A DNA stretch of 22,576 nt. Source: Seminavis robusta. Lineage: Eukaryota; Bacillariophyta; Bacillariophyceae; Naviculales; Naviculaceae. A program made the position numbers and the translations under genes. The notes beneath the pieces were generated by a model. The model worked only from the letters and a program-made list of their open reading frames with translations, made no database searches and had not been told where the DNA came from. The stretch lies in contig CAICTM010001793.1 of the NCBI GenBank assembly GCA_903772945.1, positions 1 to 22,576 of the forward strand, given 5' to 3'. This document shows positions 8,848-18,111 of this stretch, in pieces. Position 1 is the stretch's first letter; each line of letters starts with the position of its first letter.

Positions 8848-9747
8848 ATGTCTTTGCGATCATCTATGAGAGTAGCTGCGGCTACTGTGGCTAGAGAGTT
8901 GCAGGATACCATATCTTCAATCGAGACTGTGGGTGAAGGAGTCCACGCCACGACGAAAACAACCACCATTACGATCACTACTACCAGCGTTACCCCCGAT
9001 GATGTTACTGTCACAGGAGCCGATGAGGTATCGACTTGGGAAGATGGAACTTGGTTGGTAACCAAGATGGCTCTCAAAATCACTGGACTCGTGTTGATTG
9101 GACTCCTTGTAGTTCTAATCGGTGAATGGATTCGCCGCAAGCACTTCATCAGGGATCTCCTTCGCCAACGCGAAATTGAACGCTTGCGAGCAATCCAAGA
9201 GGAGAAAGAACGGCAGCAGAAGGTCACAGACAGCTTGAAGCTTGTTGAGTGGAAGAGCCTGAACTCCACTCAGTTCAGAGAGGCCATGAGCACGATGTCA
9301 ACGACGGACCCTAGTGATGACAGCTCGGACTCAGACGAAGACGATTGTGCGTCTCATAGCAGCCATGATGAGAAGTGCGATCTCAAATCTCCTCCAGTGA
9401 AGCAAGCTGATTCTGAACTCTGTTCCGTTAGCGAGAAAAAATGCTGCGCAGAGACCGACCCCACAGCGGTCTCTGCCGTGCAGCAAACTGATGCAGGCAA
9501 CATGCCGGAAGAAGATGAAGAAGAAGACTGTAACATTTGCCTAACTTCATTTGAAGAGAATGAGATGGTGGCCATGTCCAACAATCCTGATTGCAAACAC
9601 GTTTTCCACAAGGACTGCATCGCTTCGTGGCTATTCAAGCATGATGGCTGTCCCGTCTGCCGAAGACCATACCTTGACGCCGAACAAGCGGAACAGGCTG
9701 AGCCAGTCAGTGACACCCAAAACGAAGAAGTGACAATGACTGCGTAG
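8848..9747 (+). CDS. membrane-anchored RING-H2 finger protein (E3 ubiquitin ligase)
   Basis: Predicted E3 ligase that would recruit an E2 through its RING and act at a membrane. The 299-residue product starts at the first ATG of the frame, in context AAATCATGTC; the frame extends upstream only through codons without ATG. Order: Thr-rich region (about 36-58), single transmembrane segment [17 protein letters not shown] (78-94), basic charged helix likely to be a short coiled coil (96-127), acidic Ser/Asp stretch (150-180), and a RING-H2 from 228 to 271. Zinc ligands are Cys228, Cys231, Cys249, His251, His254, Cys257, Cys268 and Cys271, with the usual Pro after the seventh ligand (CPVC) and Trp261. 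The tail is acidic. The RING is complete and should be functional. Substrates and the membrane involved are unknown. No intron is needed. Confidence 0.88.
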   Translation: MSLRSSMRVAAATVARELQDTISSIETVGEGVHATTKTTTITITTTSVTPDDVTVTGADEVSTWEDGTWLVTKMALKITGLVLIGLLVVLIGEWIRRKHFIRDLLRQREIERLRAIQEEKERQQKVTDSLKLVEWKSLNSTQFREAMSTMSTTDPSDDSSDSDEDDCASHSSHDEKCDLKSPPVKQADSELCSVSEKKCCAETDPTAVSAVQQTDAGNMPEEDEEEDCNICLTSFEENEMVAMSNNPDCKHVFHKDCIASWLFKHDGCPVCRRPYLDAEQAEQAEPVSDTQNEEVTMTA

Positions 9748-11413
9748 GATACGTCCTCCTATCATTCTTGAATGTTCCGTATATGGTGGTTTCTGAGTTT
9801 CTGTTTCGCTATAGCCGTGTACAATACAATACTCCTCCTCCGAGCAAAACTTCCTGCTTCCACCTCCAATAGATATGATTACGTAAACTTCTCAGAACGT
9901 CTCAAAACTAAACACAGTATACTAATAGCTTGAGCTAGCTATGGCACTGCACCGCAATGCGAGTGTCAGCGGTTTGACAGCCCAACGCTGCTGGCTGGCT
10001 ACGCTACTCTAGTATGCTGTCGAGATTTACCAGATGTCGGATCAGTAGCTCGAGAGTACCAGTAGTGAACATATCTACGGAAGTACAGTACATGTACGAC
10101 GACCGCGATGCCCATTTGGCGGAAGCTCGACTACTCGTATGCGATGCGAGCCCAGCTGCTTTGTTCTGTGCGGTCTGGTGTGTTGCCATACTGGTAGCAA
10201 GGCCCCACATTCGATGATGCTCCCAATTCTCATGCTATTTCTGTTTCTACTATTCTATATACTATCGACACCAGCTACGGCTGTACGAGTCCTCGAGTCC
10301 TCGAGTCCCATCGCACCAATGCATGGCTGCCATGCCAATGTCAAACTTGGGAAGGCGGTGGATGCGAGTCCAGGAAACCTTGCAATCGGGCCAAGTACAA
10401 TATCAATATCAGTGATCCCACATCCTCCTTCAGGTGCGGTAGTTCTTGCGGTGGCTAAACACAATTGCCATTTTGCATTTTGCCTGGAAGAACTGTTACA
10501 TTATTCACATGTATGGGAGTTACTATGGATTAGAGAGAGCTAAGAGGAGGATGGGGATCGACAGAGCTCGAAGGGAGGGCACGATGCAGGAACGCAAGGC
10601 AGGCAATCAAGTGCGCAAGCAGGGCAACATGGAAACCAAGGAAAGGGGTGAAGGCAGGAGGGTAGGGAGGAGCAAAGGAGCAAGACTAGCGGAAGAGATC
10701 GAGGGCACCGCAGTCATCCCAACGCTTCTAAACCTTGAGAGCTGGGTATTGCATTGCAACTGCCACTAAACTAAAGCAACCGATTTGAAAATGGATCAGA
10801 TCAATCAGAATCGGGTGGCAGTCGAATAATTCTACCAATTGCTCAGCTTTGATGCAGTAGGGCTGGGGTGACTTTAATGCCTGACCACCGGCACCAGCAA
10901 CCAAGACTTGAAGCTTTATGAAAGGAACGGTCGGCATTCCACATGGACTGCATGCTTTTTCTTTTCTTCATTGCTGAAGATAAGATTCCGTCACGTCCAT
11001 TCGGCTCTCTCACAATTTGGCTTTGTTTCATGTGTTTATCTCGTTTTGCATCAAACGGGTGCACCCACCCCGCATCCATATCTTGTTTCCTCGCTGATAA
11101 CAACAAGTTGAAACAAAGATATCAGGAACTAACTAATGTATTTGATCATGTGCTGACATGCGGCGGCAGCCTATGTCTGTAGCTTTGATGTGAATGTGGC
11201 AAATATTTCCCTCGTCTTTGTCATTGTCGAAGCCGTTGAAGTCACATTTAGTCGTGTCACTGATACATTCTTTTCGCATAAAAACTTGAAATCGGAGCTC
11301 ACTTTTCAACTTGGTATCACCGATGGCTCATTCTTCTGCATCTTGCTCCAGTGTTAATCAGGCAAGGAAGGTCTCGGAGCTTTCGTCTTGGCTGGTACTG
11401 AAGGTAGGACAGG
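9748..11413. other. intergenic, mostly empty
   Basis: No conserved gene recognised. Features: a GAGCTAGCTATGG block near 9932, an 8-nt direct repeat (GAGTCCTC, about three times) near 10288-10309, a purine-rich G/A segment at 10530-10690, and one weak ORF with a signal-peptide-like start, listed separately. The last ~200 nt are the presumed promoter of the BTB-like gene. Confidence 0.4.
10214..10543 (+). CDS. weak candidate small secreted protein
   Basis: From the ATG at 10214 the frame gives 109 residues starting MLPILMLFLFLLFYILSTP after an initial Met, then ATA-VRV. This is shaped like a signal peptide with a small-residue cleavage site. The mature part has no recognisable domain and includes few Cys. 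The frame continues upstream to another ATG at 10139, which would bury the hydrophobic stretch as an internal anchor. Low-complexity hydrophobic runs arise easily by chance and no homology is known to me. Confidence 0.2.
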   Translation: MMLPILMLFLFLLFYILSTPATAVRVLESSSPIAPMHGCHANVKLGKAVDASPGNLAIGPSTISISVIPHPPSGAVVLAVAKHNCHFAFCLEELLHYSHVWELLWIRES

Positions 11414-12361
11414 ATGAGTGGCCCAAAACACGAAGAAGAGAGCGATGACGCCAATGTCAACAAGGAAAACGCTACGCCGACGAGTCCTAACTCCAATACG
11501 AAGCCACCCACCCCCGAGGTGCGCGTGAGGGTGGGAGGAGTTCTGTTTGTCCTGGACATGGACACCTTGCAGCAACTCAACAGTGAGTATTTGAACAGGA
11601 GAGTGGTCTTTAAGGATTCTGATGCTGCTCCTTCTATTCAGGAGTATCACCAAGGAAGCCCTCGGAAACTTGCTCAGGATGATGCCTCCCTCGCTGCAGT
11701 TGTAGTGGAAGAGGGTGATGCTGAATGTTTCTCATCTTTTCTTCACATGGCAAGGTTTGGAACACTCCCAACCTCAATCTTTGTTCCAGAGAAGCGTGAC
11801 TTGCTGCTCAATCAGGCGGATGCCATCTGGGGGATCCGCCCCCAAGTCGAAGCGGCACTTGAGAAGGCGAGGAATGAGTTTCGTCAGTGTTGCAACTGTG
11901 CGGATGCCATCTATCGTTGCATGATGATGTCGCCGCACTCCACCTCGCCACCAGTGGCAGCACAGGCCAGGCTTCCATCTGCTGCACCTCCTGTTACGGC
12001 GTATGCCAGTGCCAAGTCGAACTACGCCGCGGTGCCTGCCGGAGAGTCTGTAGTGCATTTGGGCGGACCTCATCATAACTTTCGCCGTGATGATGGATCG
12101 CGACGTGTGTTCTGTTCTGCTTGCGGCCATCGCGACATTGACTGGCGCTACCATGTGGGAGACTACTACTCTTCTTGTCAAAAGTGCCAGAAGGAAATCC
12201 GCTACAAGCCTGACCTTGGTTGGTGCCACAAGTGCCGCCAATGCGATACGTGCCAAACATCGGAGTGCCCGGGTGTCCCCATCAAGCAAATGGAGGAACA
12301 AGTAGTCCCCTTCATTATAGCTAGTTTGAAGAACAACGAGAGCTCCCTCACCTTCTTCTAA
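11414..12361 (+). CDS. BTB/T1-like (KCTD-type) protein with Cys-rich tail
   Basis: A 315-residue protein without introns. Residues 36-120 match the pattern of the tetramerisation T1/BTB fold of KCTD proteins: VRVRVGGVLFVLDMDTL at the start and GDAECFSSFLHMARFGTLP at the end, where the family has an Asp/Phe/Leu...R-G-L block. Such domains assemble as oligomers and often serve as cullin-3 adaptors; no channel segment follows here. Residues 130-170 are helical and contain CCNC. Residues 234-285 hold nine Cys: C234-X2-C237, C255-X2-C258, C271-X2-C274, C277-X2-C280 and C285, suggesting two or more zinc sites of unknown family (only the CxxC spacing is visible). The start has a weak context (AGGATGA) but is the first ATG of the open frame. 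The acidic/Thr/Pro-rich first 34 residues look disordered. BTB assignment moderately sure; zinc binding inferred. Confidence 0.75.
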   Translation: MSGPKHEEESDDANVNKENATPTSPNSNTKPPTPEVRVRVGGVLFVLDMDTLQQLNSEYLNRRVVFKDSDAAPSIQEYHQGSPRKLAQDDASLAAVVVEEGDAECFSSFLHMARFGTLPTSIFVPEKRDLLLNQADAIWGIRPQVEAALEKARNEFRQCCNCADAIYRCMMMSPHSTSPPVAAQARLPSAAPPVTAYASAKSNYAAVPAGESVVHLGGPHHNFRRDDGSRRVFCSACGHRDIDWRYHVGDYYSSCQKCQKEIRYKPDLGWCHKCRQCDTCQTSECPGVPIKQMEEQVVPFIIASLKNNESSLTFF

Positions 12362-12885
12362 CCCTTGTCTTTCTTCTATTGCTCTGCTTTCGTCGGAGTG
12401 GAAGCAAGGAGGAATGATTGGCAACGCACCGTATGAACTATCAGGCCACTAGCTGGCGCCGGATGAAAAAGCGTGACAAAACTTTGCGGGGATCTATTAC
12501 AATGATACCAGGAAAACAACACAAAAGAATGCAGTGGTCTTGTTTGGACGCATCACCTCACGATGCTGGACCCACTGTATGAGAAACGGGACATTTATTT
12601 TCACAAATGCCGACTAATACTACTACTCGGTCAGTAACAACTATAGAGCAACTCTAGATATGAACTTTGTTTCTTTAATTAATAGTCACTCTTAGAAAAG
12701 ATACGGTAATTTTTCTGCGAGAAGGCTGCTTCCTACGCTCGATACCGGTAGCAGTTTATTGCCTCCATCGTACCGGTATCAATGTATTGTGCTTTTGCTT
12801 TGCAGTCGTGACTCTGCGGAATTGATTCTGTGGAGAACATTCCATGCTGTTGCAAGGTTCTAGACTAGTACCAGTGGATTGTCGT
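12362..12885. other. intergenic between convergent genes
   Basis: This space separates the 3' ends of the BTB-like gene (+) and the plastid protein gene (-). It is fairly AT-rich from 12590 to 12700 and holds an inverted repeat (12741-12780). No gene seen. Confidence 0.45.
12741..12780. repeat. inverted repeat with ACCGGT arms
   Basis: GATACCGGTA at 12741-12750 and its exact reverse complement TACCGGTATC at 12771-12780, with a 20-nt spacer. Transcribed from either strand it could form a 10-bp stem between the two converging genes. Confidence 0.7.
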
Positions 12886-13733
12886 CTATGCTTTTGGAGG
12901 GAAAATTGGGACCCCTGAAAAGAGGCTGGCCAAGGAGATTCCACCGACCATGAGCAGAATGGTACCACCAAAATTCACTAGCATAACTGTTGCTGTCACA
13001 GCACCCGCTTTGGGCAGACCGGTCTTGCGTTGAATCCAATTGACGAAACGTTCAAAGTAGGGCCCGATCGCTACCGCTGCTGTGAATCGAAAAGGCCTCA
13101 AAAAGTTGGATAGCACGTAGAATCCTCCATAAACGGTCAAGAAATTTTTCCACTGTCCAGGATAGAGAGGGCTCATTCCAGTCTGCGATCGTAATCACAA
13201 AAAACGAAAAAGTTGTGAGACACGTACGTACGTGCATACCATGTTGGATGATTGATTTCTTATGCCAAAGAAGAAAATGCAGATTGTTGACTTACCCTTG
13301 CACCAAAAACATACCAAGAAGCAGCAACCAGTACCATAGAATTTACATTGCTGACCCACCCGTAAGAAAGAACCGTCGCAAGACCCATTTTGGCAAGCCT
13401 TTGACGGAATGTCAGACCATCATCTGCGTCGCTTCCTTTGAAATAAGAAGATAATCTCTGTCGGATTCCTGTAGTCTTCTTCTCCTGAGCCGTGATGGAA
13501 TCTTCTGCCGGTTCCTCATTGAATCCCTCTGCAGGAGTACTGCTGGCTGAGAACATAATTGGTACGGATCGAGCTGACGTCGTTTTGCTAACCAATGGGG
13601 ATTGCACCATCGTTCTCGTCGGTGCAAATTCTCTGACAGGAACACGTGTTGTTGCGTGTGGAGAAAAAGCACCACATGATCTTGAGGCCGAAAGAATGAC
13701 AACCGCCTGAATGAGAGAGAAGATTTGCCTCAT
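12886..13733 (-). CDS. plastid-targeted DUF1279/FAM210-like membrane protein, two exons
   Basis: Coding exons on the minus strand are 13296-13733 and 12886-13182, giving 244 residues. The ATG at 13733 is the first Met; the frame runs two codons further up but without ATG. Residues 1-24 are a signal peptide followed by the plastid motif CGAFSP, the diatom ASAFAP-type site with the required Phe, then a basic Ser/Thr-rich transit region. This predicts import across the four-membrane plastid. After a disordered acidic linker, the mature part reads LTFRQRLAKMGLATVLSYGW, a segment ending WYVFGAR, then (exon 2) TGMSPLYPGQWKNFLTVYGG and RFTAAVAIGPYFERFVNWI. The pattern (a Gly-rich first helix, a second helix, a Pro-x-F/R loop, then APxxDR-like GPYFERF) fits the DUF1279/FAM210 family of organelle membrane proteins. 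A third hydrophobic segment follows. Molecular function is unknown in this family. Targeting is well supported; family name moderately. Confidence 0.8.
13183..13295 (-). other. intron of the plastid protein gene (113 nt)
   Basis: On the minus strand the donor is AGG|GTAAGT and the acceptor ATCGCAG|ACT, phase 0. Splicing turns FGAR into FGAR-TGMSPLYP and continues a membrane protein. Unspliced, exon 1 ends at a stop after 13 intron codons. Confidence 0.85.
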
Positions 13734-14282
13734 TGTCAAAATTTCTGTTGATCTTCCTGAATATCAGTGTTAATGAAGCTTCTGGTAAACTCCTGACTAG
13801 CTACATGTACTAGTAGTATTGGCACTTGCCTTTGTTTGGTATTGCCTTGTTTGCGTGGTTGGCTGCATGCACGCCGCCATGCTTGTTCTCGATCGTTGTT
13901 TTTGTTCTTCAACTTGGCGGCGTCAATGCATTCGTGACTCACGTCATTCATCGGTCCTGAACGACACGCCTGTCGGCTCATTTCTGGATCCCGGATCCGA
14001 ACGCGTGCACGCCTTGACTCCCACACAAAAGCTCTTGGCGACGCGGTGCTCCCACAGAATGTTCTTTCGCAAATCGCAAATCGCTGCATCCAAGCAACAT
14101 CGCCCATTCGCTGAGCTGCTGCCATTGACCGCCAATTTCCACACTTATTTCCACATTGGCACAAAACAACTGCAACTGGCTACATCATTGTATTGGCAAC
14201 CCAACGTTTCTCTCGCTCCGCAAATAACGTCGTCGCATTGGAAGCATAGTGAAAGACCTCTGGACAATTGCAGAAAGAAAAC
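13734..14282. promoter_or_regulatory. shared divergent promoter region
   Basis: 549 nt separate the ATG codons of the plastid protein gene (-) and the large basic protein gene (+). Both must start transcription within it, so control may be partly shared. A plus-strand open frame here starts with TTG, has no ATG advantage and is not a gene. Direct promoter elements are not evident, though GCATGCACGC and GACTAGCTACATG words are present. Confidence 0.5.
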
Positions 14283-17156
14283 ATGAAGAAACAACCTCTG
14301 ACTCTCTGTGGAAACAAGGCGGAGATTCCGACCGAAACGCATCTGGTCATTCTATGTCTAGACTACTTGATGGATCTAAGACGCCAGACTGATGCCGATG
14401 TCCTCAAGGGAAAGAAGCACCTCGACGCGGACTTTATCAGTTTGGCAGTGTTTGCTTTATCTCGCAGTGTTCTTCGACCAGATTATCTGTCGCTTGCCAA
14501 CAAAAAGGACGAAAACATATTTGATCCCAAATGTACCACACATCACAAAATTCCACACATTTCAAAGATCAACGAAGAGATCATGACTCCATCAAAGTAT
14601 TACCCCCGACCTTCTGATCCAAACTACCACGACCTCCATCCCACAAACCTGTATCGTTTCTACAGGCTGGATGGTCTAGCAGCAGGAGGCCCTCACAGCG
14701 GACCTTTGAAACTATCGGACCTGGTGGATGCTGGTTTGAAAAAGACCAACTCTCGCTGCCGTCTTGAAGCAGAAAAGGAAATTGTCAAGAGCAGTCAATT
14801 TGAGCTATACATTCAAAGTGTAACAAGCAGAGGTTACTTTCGCGATCCCACCAATTCGGGGAAACGAAGTGACCCCAAAGAAGAAGATGAGCGTCGCGCA
14901 CGAAAAAATCAAGTGTACAAGGAAAAATATCGCAAGGCTATTGCCAAGTACCGAGAAAAGCTTGCGCTGAACATTGATCACTCTGCTTCTGCGGATCAGA
15001 TGGAGATGCTTTCGCCACCGCACTCTCCTTCTATTCGCATGAGTTCGCCGAGAACGCCCACCAAGAGCTCATCTCGTCACAACAACAGGGCATTCAATTC
15101 GCCAACTCGTGAGGCTTTCAATTCGCCGGTCCGTGACTACCCGGTTCCTAGCGAAGTGCATATGTCCCCTAGAACTCATGTTACTTCATCAACCAGGAAA
15201 TCCAAGACAGTTGGCAGAAGTACGGGAGCTACTAGTAGTACCCCAACTACTTCTGCCAATGCCGCTACTACCCCCCTGCAAGCTAAATCAACCAAGGTCG
15301 CAGCCACCACCAGCCCCGCCAAAGTCACGACCAACCACAACCGCGCCAAAGTCACGACCACCAACAACTCAACCAAAGGTACGACCACGACCAACTTAAC
15401 CAAACCACAAAGGACACTTTCAATCTCAAAGGTGGAGCCCTCCCCACAGGAACCGAAATTACCAAAGACTTCCTCTTCTCCAGGCAGAGTCAAAAGGAAT
15501 TGTTCAACATCTAGCATCAAACCGGCCGAGCCAGCGGTCAAAGCACCGAAACGATACGCTTCTTCGTCAAATATCATGAGCAAGACGAGTGGCGACTCTT
15601 GTTCGGTTGGAACTTCTTCAACAGGCACCAAGTCATCATCGGACTCACCGCGATCTACACTGGCGAAAATGGCAAGCAGTAGGAGAAGATCAAGAGTTCC
15701 ATCCACAAGGATGCCTTCACAGGAGCCTCAGAAGAAGACCACACAAGATTCTAGTAACGAGGACCCACAGCAGAAGACGGCATTAGCAGCATCTCCCTCC
15801 GACAAACACCAGGAGGCCCCACGTGGACGCACCTCCAGGAGAAAGAGTGTTATCGGAAGGAGGGCGAGCCGCAGAGTGTCTGATGTGCAATCTTTCTCTC
15901 CCCAACCACCACCGCCTCCTCCGCAACAGCCCAATACTTTCTCTCCAGTCCAATCCTATGCGCCCACCAAACAGAAGCTGGAAGCCATGTTGTCCCCCGC
16001 CACCACAGGATCCAACGCAGAGAACCAACCTCCGCAAGCGAAGAAAATGGAGACGAAGCCACTTTCTCCTGAAATTGAAGTGAAGGTCAAGGCTTTTAGT
16101 CTCTATGAAATGAATCTAGCTTCTTCGGGGTCCAGTGGATTGGAAGCGAATGCTGGCTCCTTTGCCTCTACCTGCATAACGGTGATATCGCCCGGTATTC
16201 CATCGCCTGGGATTTCATCGCCTGGCACCCGCCGTCGCAAGAGCGAATACGAAAAGAAAATTGAAGAACAGAAACGTTGGTCGTGCCCCGAAACGTTGGC
16301 GCTTCCCGACATCGCAGCTTCGGCCGCCGAAAAGCCCAAAGGAAAGCTGCGACCAAAAAGTATCAACACAAGCAGGGAACAAGGAGTCGAAGACGACCAT
16401 GATAGGACCCCCCAAAGGAAGGGAAGACCAAGTCCAAGTGATTTCGACAAAGGGCACAAAAGCCCGAAAAGCCCGATTGCTCGGGTCAGAAACGAGCAAG
16501 AGAAACAACGAAAGACAGAACAACTTAATAAACTGCGATATGGCACTGCCAATCCCATCAACAACAAAACAGATGAGGGCGTTGTTTCTCCAAGAAGACT
16601 AAAACTGGTAGGAAGCCAAGACGACACGAGCTGGATATCTGTCCCGCCACACCAAACATCGCCCAAGCCAAATCACGCAATGGAGAACACTCCGCAGGTA
16701 CAAACCAGTCGAACACCAAATGACAAAACTCATTCGACGGTCAAGAAGAAGGCCGCAGTATTTCAGTCATCGGCAACGAACGCCGCCAGCCAGCGGTTTT
16801 CGTTCGACCGCACTGGTGGCAGAAACAACACTAACAACAAAGACGACAAAACGAGCAAAAGCCCCAGCACCAGAAGCCGCAAAAGCCCCATCCATAGACC
16901 CCGCAAAAGCCCCAACAACAGATCTGGAAAAATTCGGATGCCAGGCATCAGCTCACCCAAGGCAGACTTCAAGCTGGACCCATTTAAAATAACACCTCCT
17001 TCGTTCTTGGGAGGATCACGGTTGTTCAATGCGACAGCGACAAATGACTCGGAAACCTCAAAGCCTGGAAACAAACTAGCGTCCCCACGTGGAGTCTTGC
17101 AGAGCTCATCACCCCAGAACTTTGGGAAGCCCTCTTCCCTAAAGAGAGCTTGCTAG
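14283..17156 (+). CDS. 957-residue basic Ser/Thr/Pro-rich protein, unknown
   Basis: I do not recognise the family. The first in-frame ATG (context AAAACATGAA) gives 957 residues with no intron. Residues 1-230 look ordered: LTLCGNKAEIPTETHLVILC, then DADFISLAVFALSRSVLRPD, NLYRFYRLDGLAAGGP, and a charged helix KEEDERRARKNQVYKEKYRKAI. The rest is low-complexity and strongly basic: Thr/Asn/Lys repeats (about 335-375), many SP/TP sites, a proline run after FSPQ (about 540), SPGIPSPGISSPGT (about 636-650), and a second KSP-rich stretch near 858-880. Residues 519-533 hold three RRxS sites (Ser522, Ser529, Ser533), typical of basophilic kinases. Such composition suggests a nuclear, chromosomal or cytoskeletal scaffold regulated by CDK-like and PKA-like kinases, which is inference only. 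Codon use is steady along its length. The long open frame with no stop argues it is real. Confidence 0.8.
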   Translation: MKKQPLTLCGNKAEIPTETHLVILCLDYLMDLRRQTDADVLKGKKHLDADFISLAVFALSRSVLRPDYLSLANKKDENIFDPKCTTHHKIPHISKINEEIMTPSKYYPRPSDPNYHDLHPTNLYRFYRLDGLAAGGPHSGPLKLSDLVDAGLKKTNSRCRLEAEKEIVKSSQFELYIQSVTSRGYFRDPTNSGKRSDPKEEDERRARKNQVYKEKYRKAIAKYREKLALNIDHSASADQMEMLSPPHSPSIRMSSPRTPTKSSSRHNNRAFNSPTREAFNSPVRDYPVPSEVHMSPRTHVTSSTRKSKTVGRSTGATSSTPTTSANAATTPLQAKSTKVAATTSPAKVTTNHNRAKVTTTNNSTKGTTTTNLTKPQRTLSISKVEPSPQEPKLPKTSSSPGRVKRNCSTSSIKPAEPAVKAPKRYASSSNIMSKTSGDSCSVGTSSTGTKSSSDSPRSTLAKMASSRRRSRVPSTRMPSQEPQKKTTQDSSNEDPQQKTALAASPSDKHQEAPRGRTSRRKSVIGRRASRRVSDVQSFSPQPPPPPPQQPNTFSPVQSYAPTKQKLEAMLSPATTGSNAENQPPQAKKMETKPLSPEIEVKVKAFSLYEMNLASSGSSGLEANAGSFASTCITVISPGIPSPGISSPGTRRRKSEYEKKIEEQKRWSCPETLALPDIAASAAEKPKGKLRPKSINTSREQGVEDDHDRTPQRKGRPSPSDFDKGHKSPKSPIARVRNEQEKQRKTEQLNKLRYGTANPINNKTDEGVVSPRRLKLVGSQDDTSWISVPPHQTSPKPNHAMENTPQVQTSRTPNDKTHSTVKKKAAVFQSSATNAASQRFSFDRTGGRNNTNNKDDKTSKSPSTRSRKSPIHRPRKSPNNRSGKIRMPGISSPKADFKLDPFKITPPSFLGGSRLFNATATNDSETSKPGNKLASPRGVLQSSSPQNFGKPSSLKRAC

Positions 17157-18111
17157 AATGAGAGAGCGATGCCTGGGTTTTCATTGAAGCAAGGAATTGC
17201 CTCTAGATGAAGCAGCTGGGCTGCGACGTCATGGGATGAGAGGCAGCTTGCCAAAGAACTGACTATAAGCTATCTTCTTCGCTGGCTGCTATTGTCTCGT
17301 ACAACACATTTGCTTTCGCCCCTGTAACCAACACTCTCTGATCGGAGTTGGAAAAACTGCAGTGCGCACGGAAATCAAGTAAGCAAGTAAGTGCGGGACA
17401 GCAGACAATGAGCGGTCGCGTATTCATAAACATAATATTAGAAAAAAGTAATACAATGAACAAGCCATGTATTCATATGCCAAGCTGCTCAATCTACGCA
17501 AGTTGCTGACTACGACGTACTGTATCTTGGAAGTGGAAGGGTAGAAGTAAAAAATAGACAAAAAAATGACAGGTGTTCAAAACCAGAGCTTGGCGAACCC
17601 TCCTACTAGACTACTGTACTGGACCTGTACCGGGGTGGCCTAGCTAGACTAGATAGATGGAGGCAGATTGCAAAGCCAAGCCATGCTTGCCATGATGCAA
17701 GCCTGGTGGATTCAGCCCGCAGGGAGCCACCAACCATCCGTGACATGACATTGTTCTGACAACCAGCTCGACTTCCTACCGGCGGCACGATGGTACCGGT
17801 GCCATGTGCGGACCAGGGCGATAACGTACGAACGTACACTAGCTAGCTACTAGCTAGTACGACTGTACTCGTACAGTAGTACCGTAGCTTGCTGTCTCGT
17901 GCTTGCTAGCAATTGGGACCCCGGAGTTTGTGAGGGCCGCAGCCCCACTTCTCGAGCTCGTGAGACACTAGTCGTGGAATAGCAATGCAAGATTTATAAA
18001 ATCATTCATGGGATCTCTTTGACTACTAAATCCTTGGGTACCTTCGGGGAAACAATCTAAGTGAATTGTATCACTGGTCATCCGGGTTAATCCCAGGATA
18101 ACTAGGTCAGC
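17157..18111. other. intergenic with palindromic TAGCTAGC blocks
   Basis: No gene recognised. It contains a run of CTAGCTAG words near 17640-17652 and 17838-17866, and a block of palindromic GTAC words between 17825 and 17885. Confidence 0.45.
17838..17858. repeat. hairpin-forming inverted repeat (CTAGCTAG)
   Basis: ACTAGCTAG, a 3-nt loop CTA, then the exact complement CTAGCTAGT. The right part, CTAGCTAGTACGACTGT at 17850-17866, is the exact reverse complement of 4154-4170. Confidence 0.75.

Noticed and set aside
8754..9269. 171-codon minus-strand ORF
   Set aside because: Antisense to the RING gene, whose eight zinc ligands and membrane segment are on the plus strand.
10446..10769. 107-codon plus-strand ORF rich in Arg/Glu/Gly
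   Set aside because: TTG start and a purine-rich DNA stretch that produces charged residues in any frame.
11774..12424. 216-codon minus-strand ORF
   Set aside because: Antisense to the BTB-like gene; no domain.
15176..15706. 176-codon minus-strand ORF
   Set aside because: Antisense to the Thr/Ser/Lys-rich part of the large gene; its Val/Leu-rich content mirrors that composition.
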